Below are positions 6,791 through 8,333 of a DNA stretch of 8,333 nt, piece by piece. Below the pieces are notes generated by a model that was given only the letters and a program-made list of their open reading frames with translations, made no database searches and had not been told where the DNA came from. Each line of letters starts with the position of its first letter. Positions within the stretch are counted from its first letter, which is position 1. Origin of the DNA: an uncultured Litoreibacter sp. (lineage in GTDB: Bacteria; Pseudomonadota; Alphaproteobacteria; Rhodobacterales; Rhodobacteraceae); NCBI GenBank assembly GCA_937928335.1, contig CALFWN010000006.1, positions 1 through 8,333 of the forward strand, read 5' to 3'. The translations under genes and the position numbers were made by a program.

Positions 6791-6819
6791 GGGGCGATTC
6801 CTGTCAGTGTCATATCTGA

Positions 6820-6859
6820 GGCCCCTTATGCGCAGAGCCGGGGCCATTGCAAAGGGGCC
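6820..6859 (-). promoter_or_regulatory. inverted repeat around candidate mce promoter
   Basis: GGCCCCTT (6820-6827) and AAGGGGCC (6852-6859) form a perfect 8-bp inverted repeat with a 24-base loop; a further GGGGCC at 6840-6845 can pair with the same left arm. Within and overlapping it, on the - strand, TTGCAA (6852-6847) and CATAAG (6830-6825) are spaced 16 bases apart and could be -35 and -10 elements for mce. The symmetry is plain; the promoter call is weak. Confidence 0.3.
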
Positions 6860-6932
6860 GACATGCCGCAGGGCCGCGCCGTGAGCCCAAGTTTGAGCGC
6901 CAGTTGGAGCCACAACCCTGCCGCCAGCCGAC

Positions 6933-6989
6933 GTTCACGAACTGTTAGGCAAGTTGCGCGAAACTTCTCTGCGTTAGGGCGACTCGCCC
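6933..6989 (+). promoter_or_regulatory. cluster of symmetric sites upstream of the receiver-domain gene
   Basis: Three elements lie close together. GTTC-N7-GTTA (6933-6947) is one base off the GTTC-N7-GTTC operator known for LexA in Rhodobacter and other alphaproteobacteria. AAGTTGCGCGAAACTT (6951-6966) is a 16-base near-palindrome with a single mismatched pair. GGGCG-ACT-CGCCC (6977-6989) is a perfect 5-bp hairpin directly before the ribosome site TTGGAG (6995-7000). GTTAGG occurs at 6944 and again at 6973, on either side of the palindrome. I see no clear -10/-35 pair. Which, if any, of these is functional is unknown. Confidence 0.3.
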
Positions 6990-7008
6990 CCGAATTGGAG
7001 CATCTGCC

Positions 7009-7734
7009 ATGCCTGAAGACCTCGGCCAATTGTCCATGAACATCCATCCCACCGCCATGCGCCCGCTTTTGGGGCTGACCGTGCTGGTGGTCGAAGACAG
7101 CCGCTTTGCCTCTGAGGCTGTGCGGCTTTTATGTATCCGCTCCGGTGCCCGCATCCGGCGCGCCGACAGCCTGACCGCCGCCCACAGGCATTTGCAGCTC
7201 TACCGCCCCTCGGTGGTGATCATCGATATCGGCCTGCCCGATGGCAGCGGCATTGATCTGGTGCGCAAGATGAGCCAGGCGGCCCCTGCCGACCGCCCGG
7301 TCATTCTGGCCACCTCCGGCGCCGATGGCGACGGGCTGGAGCAAGAGGCGCTTGGCGCAGGCGCAGACGGGTTTCTGGCCAAGCCCATCGACACGGTCAG
7401 CGCCTTTCAGCAGGCCATTCTGGCCCATATGCCCCCCGATATGCGCCCCTCGGGGCCCCGTCTGGTCAGTGACGAGGTGATCCAGCCCGACACGCTGTCG
7501 CTGCGCGAGGATCTCTCCCATCTTGACGAGCTGTTGCGCACGGAGCCCAACCAGCTGTCCTATGTGGCCCCTTTCCTGCAAGGTCTGGCCCGGCTGGCCG
7601 GGGATCAACAACTCAAGACCGCCTCCGACGCGCTTTCGGAGGCCTGCATGGCAGGCAAGGACGTCTCCTCCCCCATTGCCGAGATCCGTGCATTGATCCA
7701 GACCCGGCTTGAAGGCCCGGTCCCGGTTCTCTGA
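7009..7734 (+). CDS. response regulator: receiver domain plus unassigned C-terminal region
   Basis: A 241-residue two-component protein. The receiver domain (about residues 22-140) is complete: acidic pair E29-D30, phosphoacceptor D73 in VVIIDIGLPDGSG, conserved Thr102 in ILATSG, and Lys125 in FLAKP. The output region (about 141-241) is a mostly helical segment with LSLREDLSHLDELL and YVAPFLQGLARLAGD. It shows no helix-turn-helix, GGDEF, EAL, HD-GYP or PP2C signature, so DNA binding is not supported, and an HPt phosphotransfer histidine is not convincing. The 20 residues before the receiver are an N-terminal extension; TTGGAG 8 bases upstream supports the start at 7009 over internal ATGs at 7036 and 7057. 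No histidine kinase is adjacent, so the partner is unknown. It converges on the GNAT gene with a 23-base gap and diverges from mce. Confidence 0.9.
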   Translation: MPEDLGQLSMNIHPTAMRPLLGLTVLVVEDSRFASEAVRLLCIRSGARIRRADSLTAAHRHLQLYRPSVVIIDIGLPDGSGIDLVRKMSQAAPADRPVILATSGADGDGLEQEALGAGADGFLAKPIDTVSAFQQAILAHMPPDMRPSGPRLVSDEVIQPDTLSLREDLSHLDELLRTEPNQLSYVAPFLQGLARLAGDQQLKTASDALSEACMAGKDVSSPIAEIRALIQTRLEGPVPVL

Positions 7735-7757
7735 GCTGACGCAGAGCTAAAGCGCAA

Positions 7758-8333
7758 CTAAAGCGCGGGGTCGCTGGCCACACGCACTGGCCCGGTCAAG
7801 GCTCCAAGCCGCTTGATCTGCTGGCCCTCTGCGTCGAAATTTGTCGGTGACAACCACGCGGCATAGGCCTCTTTCAATGCAGGCCATTCGCGGTCAATCG
7901 CCGCAAACCATGCGGTGTCGCGGTTGCGCCCCTTATAGACCGTGGCCTGCCGGAAGACGCCCTCATAGCTTAGCCCGAACCGTTGCGCCGCCCGGCGCGA
8001 GGCCATGTTCAGCGCGTCACATTTCCACTCGAACCGCCGGTAGCCCGCCTCAAAGGCCCAGGACATCAACAGATAAATCGCCTCCGTCCCGGCCCGGCTG
8101 CGCTGCAATTCAGGCGCGATATTGATATGGCCCACCTCGATGGAGCCTGCCTCCGGCGCGATCCGCAAATAACTGGCCACGCCACCGCAACGCCCCGTCT
8201 TTTGGCATCGCATCGCCCAAAAAAGCGGGTCATTTCCTACTGCTGCATCGCGCACCCAGCGCGCATAGCTCAACGCCGTGGGGAACGGGCCATAAGGCAG
8301 ATAATCCCAGATCGCGTCATCCGCGCTGTTGGC
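7758..8333 (-). CDS. GNAT-family N-acetyltransferase, RimJ/RimL-like (5' end outside window)
   Basis: The protein transfers acetyl from acetyl-CoA to an amine; RimJ/RimL-type members act on protein N-termini or small molecules, and the substrate here is unknown. The frame is open to the window edge, showing 191 residues, and begins with an acceptor-side segment ANSADDAIWDYLPYGPF typical of this subgroup. A TTG at 8271-8273 is internal, because that conserved segment lies upstream in the same frame. Core features are the strand SIEVGHINIAP, the acetyl-CoA pyrophosphate loop QRSRAGT (77-83, matching Q/RxxGxG/A), CDALNMASRRAAQRFGLSYEG (105-125) with the conserved Asn, and the closing strand with TVYKGRNRDTAWFAAID. 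Usual length is about 200-230, so little is missing. The stop TAG at 7760-7758 is followed by a second copy of GCGCTTTAG 11 bases on. Confidence 0.92.
   Translation of the reverse strand, partial: ANSADDAIWDYLPYGPFPTALSYARWVRDAAVGNDPLFWAMRCQKTGRCGGVASYLRIAPEAGSIEVGHINIAPELQRSRAGTEAIYLLMSWAFEAGYRRFEWKCDALNMASRRAAQRFGLSYEGVFRQATVYKGRNRDTAWFAAIDREWPALKEAYAAWLSPTNFDAEGQQIKRLGALTGPVRVASDPAL

Noticed and set aside
6791..6913. N-terminal extension of the epimerase to an ATG at 6913
   Set aside because: The added 41 residues are unlike the family, and MIGRLNHVAIAV is its normal beginning.
7729..7746. CTCTG...CAGAG stem after the response regulator as a terminator
   Set aside because: Only 5 bp with an 8-base loop and no T-run on either strand.
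7747..7766. Direct repeat CTAAAGCGC twice, 11 bases apart, at the GNAT stop
   Set aside because: Short, and explained by a small local duplication just past the stop; no sign of function.

Overview
The window looks like ordinary chromosome from a GC-rich alphaproteobacterium, most likely a Rhodobacteraceae (Roseobacter-group) species. The basis is indirect: high GC, a methylmalonyl-CoA epimerase coupled to a DUF1467 gene, a TopA with one four-Cys zinc motif, C-terminal GPY repeats and a Lys/Ala tail, and a 'CTCCGGCGGAGGTATTTTTG' palindrome that I remember from Rhodobacterales gene ends. I ran no taxonomic search.

Layout, left to right: the 3' part of purK (+) meets a secreted alpha/beta hydrolase (-) tail to tail. 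A roughly 170-base divergent region with a candidate promoter follows. Next is a + strand cluster: topA, an unrecognised 59-codon membrane ORF starting 2 bases after topA, a nitroreductase-like flavoprotein, and an EI24/CysZ-like membrane protein overlapping it by ATGA. That cluster runs tail to tail, 3 bases apart, into a two-gene - strand unit: mce (methylmalonyl-CoA epimerase) and DUF1467, coupled by TAATG. A 218-base divergent region rich in symmetric sequence separates mce from a + strand receiver-domain regulator. The window ends inside a - strand GNAT acetyltransferase whose 5' end is cut off.

What the genes do: purK acts in de novo purine synthesis. topA relaxes negative supercoils and is probably the lead gene of its cluster; the three downstream genes have no obvious functional link to it. 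mce belongs to propionyl-CoA/methylmalonyl-CoA metabolism, and DUF1467 is its uncharacterised membrane partner. The regulator has a full phosphoacceptor site but an output region I cannot assign.

I see no new defence, mobile or biosynthetic system here, and no tRNA, rRNA, CRISPR or IS element. The points most worth checking are two hairpin-plus-T-tract elements on the - strand between topA and the nitroreductase, the small membrane ORF, the regulator's unassigned C-terminal half, and the inverted repeats in the two divergent regions. No stretch over 300 bases lacks a gene.
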